DNA of 64,000 nucleotides, taken from assembly GCA_013146195.2 (NCBI GenBank), contig CM028380.1, positions 83,423,142 through 83,487,141 on the forward strand, in the 5' to 3' direction. The DNA is from Codonopsis lanceolata (lineage: Eukaryota > Streptophyta > Magnoliopsida > Asterales > Campanulaceae). Numbering within the stretch: the first letter of the stretch is position 1; each line of letters opens with the position of its first letter. Positions 53,595-64,000 of the stretch are shown here, one piece after another. A program made the translations under genes and the position numbers. The notes beneath the pieces were generated by a model. It was not told where the DNA came from. It was given only the letters and a program-made list of their open reading frames with translations, and did not search any database.

Positions 53595-54783
53595 TGTTGA
53601 TTCCTATGATTAGATTTGGTTGAGTCATCTTCTGATTCTATTGTACAGTAGGCTAAAAGGTCTGCGTACCGATTAGTGTGGCAACTGTCTTAGAATCATT
53701 TTGTTTAGAATAGTTTCTAAGTGTTAGTTCTTAGGCGCTGCAAGCTTCTGGCTTTGAAGGAACAGCGACTTTGAAGTCTGCTCAAATAGCGGAAAATCAA
53801 ATTTGGCCAAAATCAAGGAACAATGACACGTGTACACCTATTCAGATATTTTCGAAAATATCTGGTCATCATGTCTTCACCAGATAATTTTTCAAGAAGT
53901 CAACTCTGCATAATGACAACTGTGCGAATCGAATCTCGAAAATCAAGACCGAAGAACATTACCCGCTTTTGGCTAAGAAGACTTTCCAAGCCGCAAAGCA
54001 CTTACCGAAACATTACTACGTTTAGTAATGTCTTCTCGCACTGCATCTCGATGATCGTGGCTTTTTTTCCCCAAAGCGCCGAATTGCATTCAATGCAAAG
54101 GAACGTTGGACTGATTTATCTCTGATTTTAACCCAACGGTCAAAAGATCTCTTCTGGTATATATTCAAGTGTTGAAGATTCAAGAAACAACTCTTGCGCA
54201 TTAAACTCTCAAGCTTCATCTTCATCACTCAAGCATTCAAGAGATCAAAGGACAAGGGCTAACACTTCACCAAACTTTCAAGCCGCAGATCCGCCATCTT
54301 AAATTCTTTCTTTCATCCGTTTGTCTTTAAAGCTGTTTTAATTTCTCGCACGTGTGGAGAACAATTATTCATTGATTGTCTCTCTCACCTTTATACACTT
54401 GGTTAAAAATTCATTTTGTACACGATCCATTAGAGATCTAAGTCATAAACCTAGTGGATAAACAAGTGCACTTTAAAATCCAAAGCTAACCACTTTGGTA
54501 GTGGATGTAGTACTATTCACGCATGCGAACCACTTCAAATTCTCGTAGTTTTAAACTCTTCTTATCTCTCACTTTATTTGATTGTGTTTAAGCCTTCGGA
54601 TTCTCTACCTTAACAAAGACTCTTGATAATTTCAGAATCTAATTTGTTTCCGCCGCCTAAGCACTTCTATTCAAACATTTCATAAATCCTTTAGAAGTGT
54701 TCTTAAAAGAAAAGTTTTATAAAAACATATCTAGGCTATTCAACCCCCTTCTAGCCTAGATTGAGCCTACTTTGGGACCAACA
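53595..54783 (+). mobile_element. 5' LTR of Sirevirus-like copia element C
   Basis: It starts TGTTGATTCC and ends GGGACCAACA, 1,189 bp. The shared U3 block is at 53,660-53,686 (CTGCGTACCGATTAGTGTGG). TATATATT at ~54,158 is the probable promoter. The C-run end (TTCAACCCCCTTCTAGCCTA) matches LTRs A and B. It begins within the Tekay D pol. Confidence 0.85.
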
Positions 54784-54785
54784 AT

Positions 54786-54796
54786 TGGTATCGAGC
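54786..54796 (+). promoter_or_regulatory. primer-binding site, copia C, one base short
   Basis: TGGTATCGAGC lacks one base compared with TGGTATCAGAGC in elements B and F. Confidence 0.75.
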
Positions 54797-54847
54797 TTAA
54801 TTTTGGAAAATCACTTTTCCAAGATTAACCTCGAGAATAATAGATCC

Positions 54848-57791
54848 TATGGCTCACTATATCTTTGCTAAAATACCGGCCACGCCTCCCAATATATTGG
54901 GCGAAGGCCATTTCAAGTATGGATTTCAAGTATGGTTATGAATATATGAATTCTATTGACATCGGTTGTGGCAATGGTTACAGTCCAGATATATGCCAAT
55001 GAAGCCCAACCTATCTATTGACAGAGATACCTAAATCTATGGTGGTGGCAATGTGCGAATGGACGGGGCCAAAGAAAGGAGGCTTGATTCACACCCATAT
55101 ATCCAGCAGCAGTCACCAAATCATCGATGCAACCATCGAAGAAAGGAGCCTTGGTGAATATCTCCAAAGAAGGATATGATCCACCCAAGCCAAGGAAATG
55201 GTGGGAAACTTGTCATCTTCACCATTCGGACAAAGATCCTAGGAGAACTATATTCAAGAATCAGTGAACATGTTCTAATGAGAGAAATTTAAGGAGTAGG
55301 CTAGCTGCACTTTAAGAGTAAAAATGAACTCTTTAGAAAAGAATATAGTGTTAAAGAAGTAAATATGAGATTTCTAGCTTCTTTAGGAAGTTTGTGGCAT
55401 GTAAAAACTGCAAGAAAATGAGTACTCAAAGACTTGAACCATTCATCTGGAGAGTTTACGCTATCTCAAGAAATTACCAAGCTCAGAACAGCAAACATTT
55501 TAAACTTCATCTTTCTTCTTCAAACTCGAGAATGAAATTCTCTCGGAGCAATTTGCATCTATGTTCGTTAAGAAGTTTCAAAAGTTCTCAAAATTTAACA
55601 AGAAAGAAAAACAACAGACTTTCGAAAGATCTCACACAATAATGAGTTAGTTTGCTACAATTGCAGAAAACAGTCACTTTGCTTCTAAATGTCCTAAGCC
55701 TAAATATGAAGCCTATAAAAGGAGACCTTCTAAATCATTTTCTAAACATAGAGGTCTCCGCCGCCTCAGTGGACTTAGCTCCAAACCATGTAGCCACTTG
55801 GTTTGAAACCGATTCGGCGAGGATGATAGTGATGACTCACCCGAGCAAGCACACATTTGTCTTGTTGCTCTAGAGTCACCTCCCACCTATGACTCGCATG
55901 AAAGGTGAAGTTAAGTACTCTCCCTTTCAAGCTAACATAGAACAATCTCGAAGAGCCTTCAAAAGAAGAAATCCTCAAGCATGCTGGGAATAATGAATTT
56001 AGGAAGGCCATTATAGCCGAATCGAATGTTAAAAAACTCTCCATGGAATCATGAGAGTATTATCTTGAAACCGAGTTAAAAACTCTCCATGAGAATGAAA
56101 AAAAGGTTGAGGTAACAAGTTTCTCAATGAAAAGGTTGCTTGTCTTATTGATCATGCCAAAGAGTTATCTGTGAGAAAGAAGAGTTGCAAAAAACATTAA
56201 CTCATGGAATAACTCAACGGCGGTTTTGATCAAATTCTTGGAGATCGAAGCCCTCAACATATATGGATAGATTCTCTAATTCTAATGAAATTCTAAGCGC
56301 AACCTCGAACAAGAAATATGTGCATATTAGATTTTCAGCATTCAAAAACCCCGAAAAAAACGCTACAAGTTTATTTGTCTCCTTAGAAATATACCACATC
56401 AAAAATACCCTAATGAAAGCAAAGCATTTTGCTATATTCAAATGCTAAAAATGTGGTGCACGATTCATGTTCAAGCTTAAAAGAGAAAAAGAAAAAGTTG
56501 CATTATCAAGAATCAACGCCCGCTCGAAAGCAAAGATTGTATCCGAAGCCTCATAAATATTGCATGAGCATGCAACAAGACTACCAACCCAGGCATTGCA
56601 TGCATCACAAAGTCAAATAGTGTCAAGCTGCTGTAATCATCGCAAAAATTAAATAGCATGTAATTTCATCTGTACATTTTTAAATGCTATGTTGGTCCAT
56701 GAATTGTCAAACCATCATGATCTTTGGATCCCCTATTAAAATCATGCATAAGCATCCCCTAAAATCACAGCTATACCTCTTGGACCAAAGGAAAATAAAA
56801 GGGGAAGATTCTCTTACCTCTACATCCGGGTGTGCCATGGCTATCTCAAACTTAGAAAAGAAAGATGTGTGGTATCTAATAGCGGTCAAACACATGGGGA
56901 GAATCACCTTCTTTATGATATTTCTAATTGAAATTATCTTCGGAGACAATGCTATTAAGGAAGAACATTGGCTATGATCCATCATTCGAGGAAATCTCTC
57001 CATTGGAAAAGTCCAGAAGGCTTGAAACAAAACCTGGTATTATGACACTGTGACAAAGGCCATGCTTATATGTCAATTCTCCTCCAAGCTGTCTCTCTAA
57101 AAGGGTTTTGGTATTTTTTTCAAAAAGTTCAATTTCTCCTAATTCACTAAGGGATCTTATGTCATGTGTTGAAATTATCGTAGGAAAATTAAGTTTCAGA
57201 ACTCAATAATATTATTTGCCCAAGACACATTATCATTCATTTCAAGGGAAGGTCTATCAAGGTCTAGTCAGGATTGCCAAAGGTCTCTACGATCTTGTGC
57301 CAAAGCAAAAAGCTTTCAAAGAAGTCATTCAAAAGAAATCTCCGCAAAAGACCTCTATTGGATTTCTTCCGGTCACTATAGTTAATGGTTTAATACACAC
57401 TAGTAGTAGTGGATGACTATACAAGATCACTTGGAAGATATTGATGTCTTCTGAAATCACACAATCACTTCTTCGGCTTTCAAGATTGATCGAAAGACGC
57501 AATTAAACTCGATGAAATCGCTGGCACAAATAATTTCCAACAATGGAATAGCAACGCATCCTAATTTCTTAAAAACTGTTACAAAAAAAATGGCTGAAGA
57601 AGAACACTTGCTAACTTCATAAGCCGCAAAACTCATGCTCAATACCTTTCCAAACTCAAACAAGTCATTGATCAACAAATTTCCTACGGTAAAACACCCT
57701 ATGAACTTTGGAGAGGTAAAACCCCAAACATTGGATTTTTTAAAATCTTCTATCAATGCTGCTTTATATAGTCTACAATGGTAATGATTAT
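54848..57791 (+). pseudogene. copia C internal region, heavily eroded gag and integrase
   Basis: Fragments in many frames: ILGEGHF near 54,895 and FLASLGSLWHVKT near 55,370-55,410 (Gag), then LVCYNCRKQSHFASKCPKPK near 55,645-55,700 (CCHC knuckle), ATWFETDS near 55,795, and an integrase stretch LVVVDDYTRS near 57,398-57,430. GKTPYELWRGKTPNIGFFKI near 57,690-57,745 is the integrase C-terminus. Compared with B, the copy is riddled with short deletions and rearranged pieces and is ~1 kb shorter to the same point. It ends at 57,791 where Tekay E starts. Confidence 0.75.
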
Positions 57792-60700
57792 TGTGGCGAC
57801 CCGACCCGAGTCCCAATACGAGACCCCGAGGTCGTGCCGCCTAGAAAGAGGCACGTAACATAATCAAGTAGCAAATAGTGGGTAAGGCCATAACGGCGGT
57901 ACGCCAAAAACTTTAACACATGCGGAAACGTAATATATTAAAACAGTGGCGCCCGAGCTAACAAGCTCAAACTAATACAACCTTAGAGATAATGAATCTC
58001 TTGGTCCAAAAATAAAATCATGTGACGCAACAATAGGCACATATAACAATTTATGGCAATTAAATATCAAGTCATCGGCGACGCTACTGAACCCAATATT
58101 AAACTAAGTCTACAACTCTAGTCTAACATGCTTGACGGCTAAAACATGCCGCATGATAAACATAGTAAACAAACCAATATATGGTTAAAACAACAAAAGC
58201 ATAAGCATCATAAATACGTAAGGCACGACTAACATATGTCGGCTCTCAAAACAATAAGTACTAATTAAACATAAGTACTAATAATTAAACAAATCAAGTC
58301 TTGCTACCCCACATAAAGTTTATATAACTTTATGTCCCCGTCGTCCTTGCCAAAAGAAAAGGTACTAATATTACAAGGTAGCAACCTTGCCAAAGCTTCT
58401 TCAACGTAAAACGATAATCACTTCGATCCACTTGCACGGCTCGGATCTAGGGAAAACAATCGAAACAAATAGGAGTAAGTCATAAAGACTTAGCAAGTTA
58501 CAAACAATAACTTCTTGTCATGGCATCATGCTCAACAATAATAATTCATGTTAATGCATAATATTCATTTCATAAATAATCATGTCAAGGTACTCATACT
58601 TAACAATCTTGAATATCATGTTATCAACAAGTATAACATTTCATTAATTCAATCAACCATCATTTCATATCATATCATAGTCACGTAGCACATTATTCAC
58701 ATATAAGCACTCGTGAGTCAATTCATACAAAAGGGAGGTGATATCGTTACCCTTTTTCCGCGCATGTTGCTCCTGCAAAAACATGTGCCAAACTTATGTG
58801 TCCTCGATATCCCTATCGTGGATATCGACGCCCCGAGACATTTCCCGCCGAGTTCCGATAGTTATCAAAGTCATGTTTCCATACTACAACTAAGATCAAC
58901 TACTTCCCTACCGTGGCCATCGATAGAGGGGTGTGCAATCCGCACGGCGATCCATCAAAATCACGAATCCCACAATTCGTGAAGATGATGCATCGTCCCG
59001 CCAATGACTCGACAACCGACTCCAGCTGGACTCAAACTTCAAGCACACGTAATTCATATTCATATGCTCAAATAAGTAGGCAAGTACTCTACAATCATCT
59101 AGTCATGCTTTTAATTCACAACTAGCACATAATCACATTAGAGATAAATCAAGACTCTAATCATCAAGTGTTCTTCATACACTTTAAAATGCTTGGAGGC
59201 TTAACCCCATTAATACTACCCCAAAATTGTAGGACTTAGGCTTATTACTCCTTAATGTCATACTAACTCCAATAGTCAACTCCGTTGAGTTATAATCAAT
59301 CTTTCAAAATTAAGGTATAGAAGCCATCGGCCTCAATACTCTCCTATGTCCATACTAACGTAATCAAATAGGTTACTAAGGTCATTAAACCCATAAAACC
59401 CCAATCAAACAATCAAGTATGAAACATAGAATCAAAGTCACAAACTAGGCATATACATTCTTGTCATTTCATGAAATATGCACCCAACACTTAAACAACA
59501 AAGTAGGGTGATTTAGCATACTTTAACACACATAAATAACATTCTAAACATGGTTTACAACCTGTTTATAATCTGATCATACGACTTAAAATGTAGCATT
59601 TAGCATGTACGTGATCATAGCATCTCAACGAAGTCTAACTACTTCATCAAACATGCTTCCAATGCTTAAACAACAAGGTAGGGTGATCTATCATACTTTA
59701 TCACACATAAATAACATATTAAACATGGTTTACAACCTGTTTCTAACATGTTTATAATCTGATCATACCATCAAAATGTAACGTCTAGCATATACGCGAA
59801 CATAGCATGTCTACTAGCCTAACTATTTCATCCAATATGCTCCCAATGCTTAAACAACAAGATGGAATGATTTGGCATACTTTATCACACTTAAATAACA
59901 TTAAAATCATGATTTACAACCTGAATATAATCTGTTTACACAACCCAAAATACATCATTTAGCACATACGAGATCATGGCATCTCTACAAGCCTAACTAT
60001 CTCATCCAATATGCTCCCAACACTTAGACAACCAAGTAGCATGATCTATCATACATTACTACCCTAAATGACATTAAAATTATGGTTTATATTAGGTCTA
60101 TAATCTGTTCATACAACCCAAATTCATCACATAACATAATCTAGACATGGCATCTCTACAAAGTCCTATGTGCTCTCATTGACCTCATATAGCAAGATTG
60201 TTTTCCCTAGGGTCAATGAGGCTAAAAGAAATAAGAAGAGATGTTGTAACTTACCTTAAACAAGTCCTACAAGTTGTACAAAAACGTCCATGCAAGGTTG
60301 GGTATGTGTTCTTCTTGCTCTCCTCTTCACTTCTACCGAACGGTTTTGGAAATGGCTTCTTCAATAGTTGGCCACCATTGATGATCACTCAAGAAGCTCC
60401 AAGAACTCTCTATAACTCTCAAGAAATGTTTAGCCACGAATGGAAGTGAATGACTGAATATGGTGGGTTTAGTGGAGGTAATGGGCATGCAATGGCTGAA
60501 GTGGGGTGGCCAATGCATGTGTGCATGTTGGAGGTCTTCCTTTGCCATGTGTTGTACATGCATCCAATTCATCCAAAACTTGTCAAACATGCAGAGATGA
60601 TGTGTAGGACGAACTAGGGTGGTTTAGGTGGGTTAGGTTGGGTTTGGGTGGGGTTTGGTTAGCCAAATTGAGAGAGACATCGAAAAATCCCGTAACCTTG

Positions 60701-61249
60701 CGCCGATGGCTACATGACCGCATCATGTCTGCATTCTTCCACATTTCCTTTTTACCCCCTCGCAAGTTCTAGGTCTCTCCTCCTTGCACCCTTTAGTCCT
60801 CCAAAGCCCGAAATGGTCTAGAATTCAACCCTAAACACCTCTAAACAATAACCAAAGCAAATCAAGCTTCAAACCTCACTCAAACATGGCTAAGAACTCA
60901 GACAGAACACTCCCGAACGACAACCGAAAAGGTCAAACGGAGAAGGGTTAACGCTCGAATCAAACTAGCGATCAAACCGACGATGCAACTAGCATTCAAC
61001 CAACATCTAAAGTGTGTTAATGATGTTATGAGTGGTCTCTAACATTAATCCATGTGTTTACAACATAAAACACAAACCCGAGTTTCAAGGCAACTTGTGA
61101 AGAAAAGGTGCATACAAGCATCCCAAACGACGTCAACGAACATGCTATCGACTTTAAACATATGAGTGAGCTTAGTTAACATACTAATGATGATTATGAA
61201 AGTATGAACTCATGAAACAAACACGTAAGCAATAAACTAGGGTTTTACA
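57792..61249 (-). mobile_element. 3' LTR of Tekay element E (reversed)
   Basis: On - it starts TGTAAAACCCTAG at 61,249 directly after a PPT and ends CGGGTCGGGTCGCCACA at 57,792. Length is 3,458 bp. The terminal block matches the solo LTR end (18,085-18,099). It is in copia C just after the integrase C-terminus. Frames inside it (for example 60,198-60,449) are not credible genes. Confidence 0.92.
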
Positions 61250-62520
61250 TTCTCCCCTACTAAAAGGAATTTAGTCCCTAAATTCTTACCGTGATCTTCA
61301 AACAAATGAGGATGCTTCTCGCGCATCTCTAGCTCAGTCTCCCAAGTCGCTTCCTCGATCTCATGATTCTTCCAAAGGACCTTAACCAATGGAATTGTCT
61401 TGTTCCTCAATACTTGCTCCTTGGTGTCGAGAATCCTCACCGGTTTCTCAACATATGACAAATCAGGCTGAAAAGAAATCTCCTCATACGCAAGAACATG
61501 CGAATCATCCTTAAGGTACTTCCGAAGCATAGATACGTGAAAGACATTATGAATGTCTGACAATGATGGCGGTAAAGCCACCCTATAAGCCAAACTCCCA
61601 ACTCGCTCAAGAATCTCAAAAGGTCCAACGAACCTCGGTGATAACTTCCCTTTCTTCCCAAATCTCTTAGTACCCCTTCTCGGCGATACTTTGAGAAACA
61701 CATAATCCCCAACTTGGAACTCCAAATCTCTCCTCCGATTATCTGCGTAACTCTTCTGTCGACTCTGAGCCGTAAGCAATCTATCCCGAATCAACTTCAC
61801 GCTCTCGGCCGACTGCTGCACAATCTCTGGACCCCATAATTTTGCTTCTCCAACCTCGTCCCAACAAACTGGAGATCTACACTTCCTCCCATAAAGAGCC
61901 TCATACGGTGCCATCTCGATGCTCGATTGGTAACTATTGTTGTACGCAAACTCTGCCAAAGGAAGGTGTGTATCCCAACTCCCTTTAAAATCAATCGTAC
62001 AAGCCCGTAACATATCTTCAAGTATCTGAATTGTCCTCTCGGACTGTCCGTCTGTCTGAGGGTGAAAAGCTGTACTGAAATTCAACTTAGTCCCCATAGC
62101 TTCCTGCAAAGCCTGCCAAAACCTCGAAGTAAACCTCGGATCCCTGTCTGAAACAATACTAACCGGAACCCCATGCAGTCTCACAATCTCCTGCACATAC
62201 AAAGCCGCCAACTGACTCAAGGAATAAGTCATCGCAATCGGTATAAAATGAGCTGTCTTCGTTAACCGATCAACAACAACCCAAACGCCATCAAATCCTC
62301 TACGCGTACGTGGAAACCCCGAAACAAAATCCATCGTAACGTGCTCCCACTTCCACTCTGGAATATCTAACGGCTGCAACAATCCCGCGGGCCTTTGATG
62401 TTCCGCCTTCACCTGTTGACAAGTCAAACACTTCGACACATAATCCGCAATTTGGCGCTTCATGCCACTCCACCAAAATTGCTTCTTCAAATCCCTATAC
62501 ATCTTCGCATTCCCTGATGG
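61237..62520 (-). pseudogene. pol: Tekay E integrase with C-terminal chromodomain
   Basis: The 421-residue frame 62,502-61,237 reads MYRDLKKQFWWSGMKRQIAD and SKCLTCQQVKAEHQ (zinc-binding half), catalytic TMDFVSGFPRTRRGFDG, SIVSDRDPRFTSRF and QTDGQSERTIQI, with all three acidic residues present. The C-terminal region has VGDYVFLKVSPRRG and HNVFHVSMLRKYL. The last ~60 residues, EKPVRILDTKEQVLRNKTIP followed by LVKVLWKNHEIEEATWE, are a chromodomain, which places the element in the chromoviruses. The frame runs through the PPT and stops 10-13 bases inside the LTR. A one-base shift near 62,510 separates it from the upstream His-His part. Confidence 0.93.
61250..61261 (-). promoter_or_regulatory. 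polypurine tract, Tekay E
   Basis: The - strand reads AGTAGGGGAGAA immediately before TGTAAAACCC. Confidence 0.88.
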
Positions 62521-63337
62521 ATAGTATACCTTGCCTTGTGAGCTTCATCCAACACAAGTCGTTTCACATCCTCAACTGAAGGTACACAAACTCTCCCCTT
62601 GAAAGTCAAAATCCCTTCTTTATTCATAGCAAACTCCGGCGTCTCATTCTTACTCAAACCATCAATGATCTTTACTAATCCCGGATCCTTCCTTTGAGTC
62701 TCCTTAATCCTTTCCAACAAAACTGGAATAGCCCGGACATTAGCAAACAACACTCCATTATTAACCTCACTAGGACTCCAATCACGGACATCCTCTAGCA
62801 TCTTCCATTCCCGTATCATCAAACACGACAAATGGACTTTCCTACTCAAGGCGCGGCAACCACGCTCGCCTTCCCCGGATGATAAAGTATCGTACAATCA
62901 TGGTCTTTCAACTTCTCCATCCATCTCCTTTGTCTCATATTCAACTCTTTCTGTGAGAACAAGTACTTCAAACTCTTATGATCCGTAAAGATTTCAAACT
63001 TTGACCCATACAAATAATGCTTCCATTTGTGCAAAGCAAATATGATCGCTGCCAACTCAAGGTCATGCGTGGGATAATTCTGCTCATACGGAGACAACTT
63101 CCTCGACGCATAAGCGATCACCTTACCATTCTGCATAAGAACACAACCCAATCCTTCTTTCGATGCATCGCTATAAACCGCAAAGTTCTCATCTCCGCTA
63201 GGCAACGCTAAAACTGGTGCCGTAGTCAACCTTCTCTTCAATTCTTGAAAACTTGCTTCACACTTATCGCTCCAAACAAACGCTGTCTTCTTTTGGGTCA
63301 AGTTCGCCATCTGTAGCAATCTTCGAAAATCCCTCAA
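62487..63337 (-). pseudogene. pol: Tekay E RNase H and integrase N-terminal spacer
   Basis: RNase H in frame 63,337-62,846: FAVYSDASKEGLGCVLMQNG, YPTHDLELAAIIFALHKWKH, FEIFTDHKSLKYLFS, then HDCTILYHPGKASVVA. A single-base shift near 62,850 breaks it at the ADALSRK position. The next frame (62,897-62,487) continues with KVHLSCLMIREWKMLEDVRD and the HKARYTIHQGM start of the zinc-binding domain. Confidence 0.9.
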
Positions 63338-64000
63338 TGAATCTCCGATAATACCCGGCTAACCCCAAGAAACTCCTAATCTCCAGAATCGTAGCCTGCC
63401 TCCTCCAATTCATCACCGCTTCAACCTTAGAAGGATCAACCGCTATCCCGGTACTAGAAACAACATGTCCCAAAAATGAGACCTCCTCTAGCCAAAAAGC
63501 ACACTTGCTAAACTTGGCATAGAGTTTCCTCTCCCGAAGAATCGACAAGACCATCCTCAAATGCTGTGCATGCTCATCCCGAGACTTAGAATACACAAGA
63601 ATGTCATCTATGAAGACCACCACAAAACAATCAAGAAAATTATGGAACACCCGATTCATCAAGTCCATAAATACTGCTGGCGCATTCGTCAACCCAAATG
63701 GCATCACCATGAACTCATAATGCCCGCACTCGCATTTAAAAGCGCTTTGAACATCCTCGCTCTCACCTTCAACTGATGATACCCGAACCTCAAATCAAGT
63801 TTAGAATACACCACCGATCCTTGCAACTGATCAAACAAGTCATCAATATGCGGCAACGGATACTTGTTCTTGATCGCCGCTTGTTCAACTCCCGTAATCA
63901 ATGCACAACCTTAGGCTTCCATCCTTCTTCTTGACAAACAATACCGGGCGCACTTGCAGATACACTTGGCTTGATAAAGCCAATATCAAGAAGCTCCCGC
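63264..64000 (-). pseudogene. pol: Tekay E reverse transcriptase, running off the window
   Basis: RT frames: 63,901-63,704 (KNKYPLPHIDDLFDQLQGSV; VYSKLDLRFGYHQLKVRA), 63,710-63,264 (VMPFGLTNAPAVFMDLMN; catalytic VVVFIDDILVYSKS; FSKCAFWLEEVSFLGHVV; FLGLAGYYRRFIEGFSK). Several single-base shifts (near 63,320, 63,720 and 63,900) separate otherwise well-kept motifs. The finger region up to 64,000 (LLDIGFIKPSVS) is also shifted. Protease, gag and 5' LTR lie beyond the window. Confidence 0.9.

Noticed and set aside
60198..60765. 83-85 codon frames in Tekay E LTR
   Set aside because: Opposite-strand overlapping frames in LTR sequence without family similarity.

Overview
This is a gene-poor, repeat-saturated plant nuclear window, most likely eudicot and probably pericentromeric or intercalary heterochromatin. 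I infer this from chromodomain Ty3/gypsy (Tekay-type) elements with ~3.4 kb LTRs, Tat-lineage elements with a second RNase H and a G-patch, Sirevirus-like Ty1/copia elements, an Athila-like LTR, and plant L1-type LINEs with a DUF4283-type ORF1 and a fused RNase H. I see no convincing host gene, tRNA, rRNA or CRISPR array. Nearly everything coding is retrotransposon-derived and nearly all of it is broken. Left block (1-19,352): a Tat element on + runs from gag (open at the window edge) through protease/G-patch, RT, RNase H, archaeal-type RNase H and integrase to 6,355. An accessory ORF on the opposite strand follows (8,439 to 6,717) with its own TATA box. At 8,955 a Tekay solo LTR was inserted with a CAACG target-site duplication. 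Inside that LTR sits an almost complete 5.7 kb LINE (11,113-16,804, - strand) flanked by a 15-bp duplication. An unrecognised - strand gene remnant follows at 18,464-19,329. Middle block (19,353-36,558): a Tekay-like element with a 2.0 kb 5' LTR, decayed gag, mostly deleted pol and a 3' LTR cut by a 100-N gap at 24,993-25,092. Next come the tail and 3' LTR of an Athila-like element (25,786-27,094), 4.2 kb of unassigned AT-rich DNA, an accessory ORF with its own TATA box, multiple polypurine tracts, and a Sirevirus-like 3' LTR (33,168-35,963) carrying a 5'-truncated LINE. Right block (36,559-64,000): a chain of interruptions. A reversed Tat element is cut at 40,860 by Sirevirus B, which is cut at 47,454 by Tekay D. 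D is cut at 53,595 by Sirevirus C, and C is cut at 57,792 by reversed Tekay E, which runs off the window. If these are simple nested insertions, the missing halves should follow downstream in reverse order. The most interesting signals are the antisense accessory ORF kept in both Tat copies, each with a TATA box on its own strand; a similar promoter-plus-ORF arrangement in the Sirevirus-like 3' region; a conserved motif just after Tat pol; telomere-like repeats encoding an Asn-Pro-rich stretch of LINE ORF1; and a shared 3' tail on two otherwise different LINEs.
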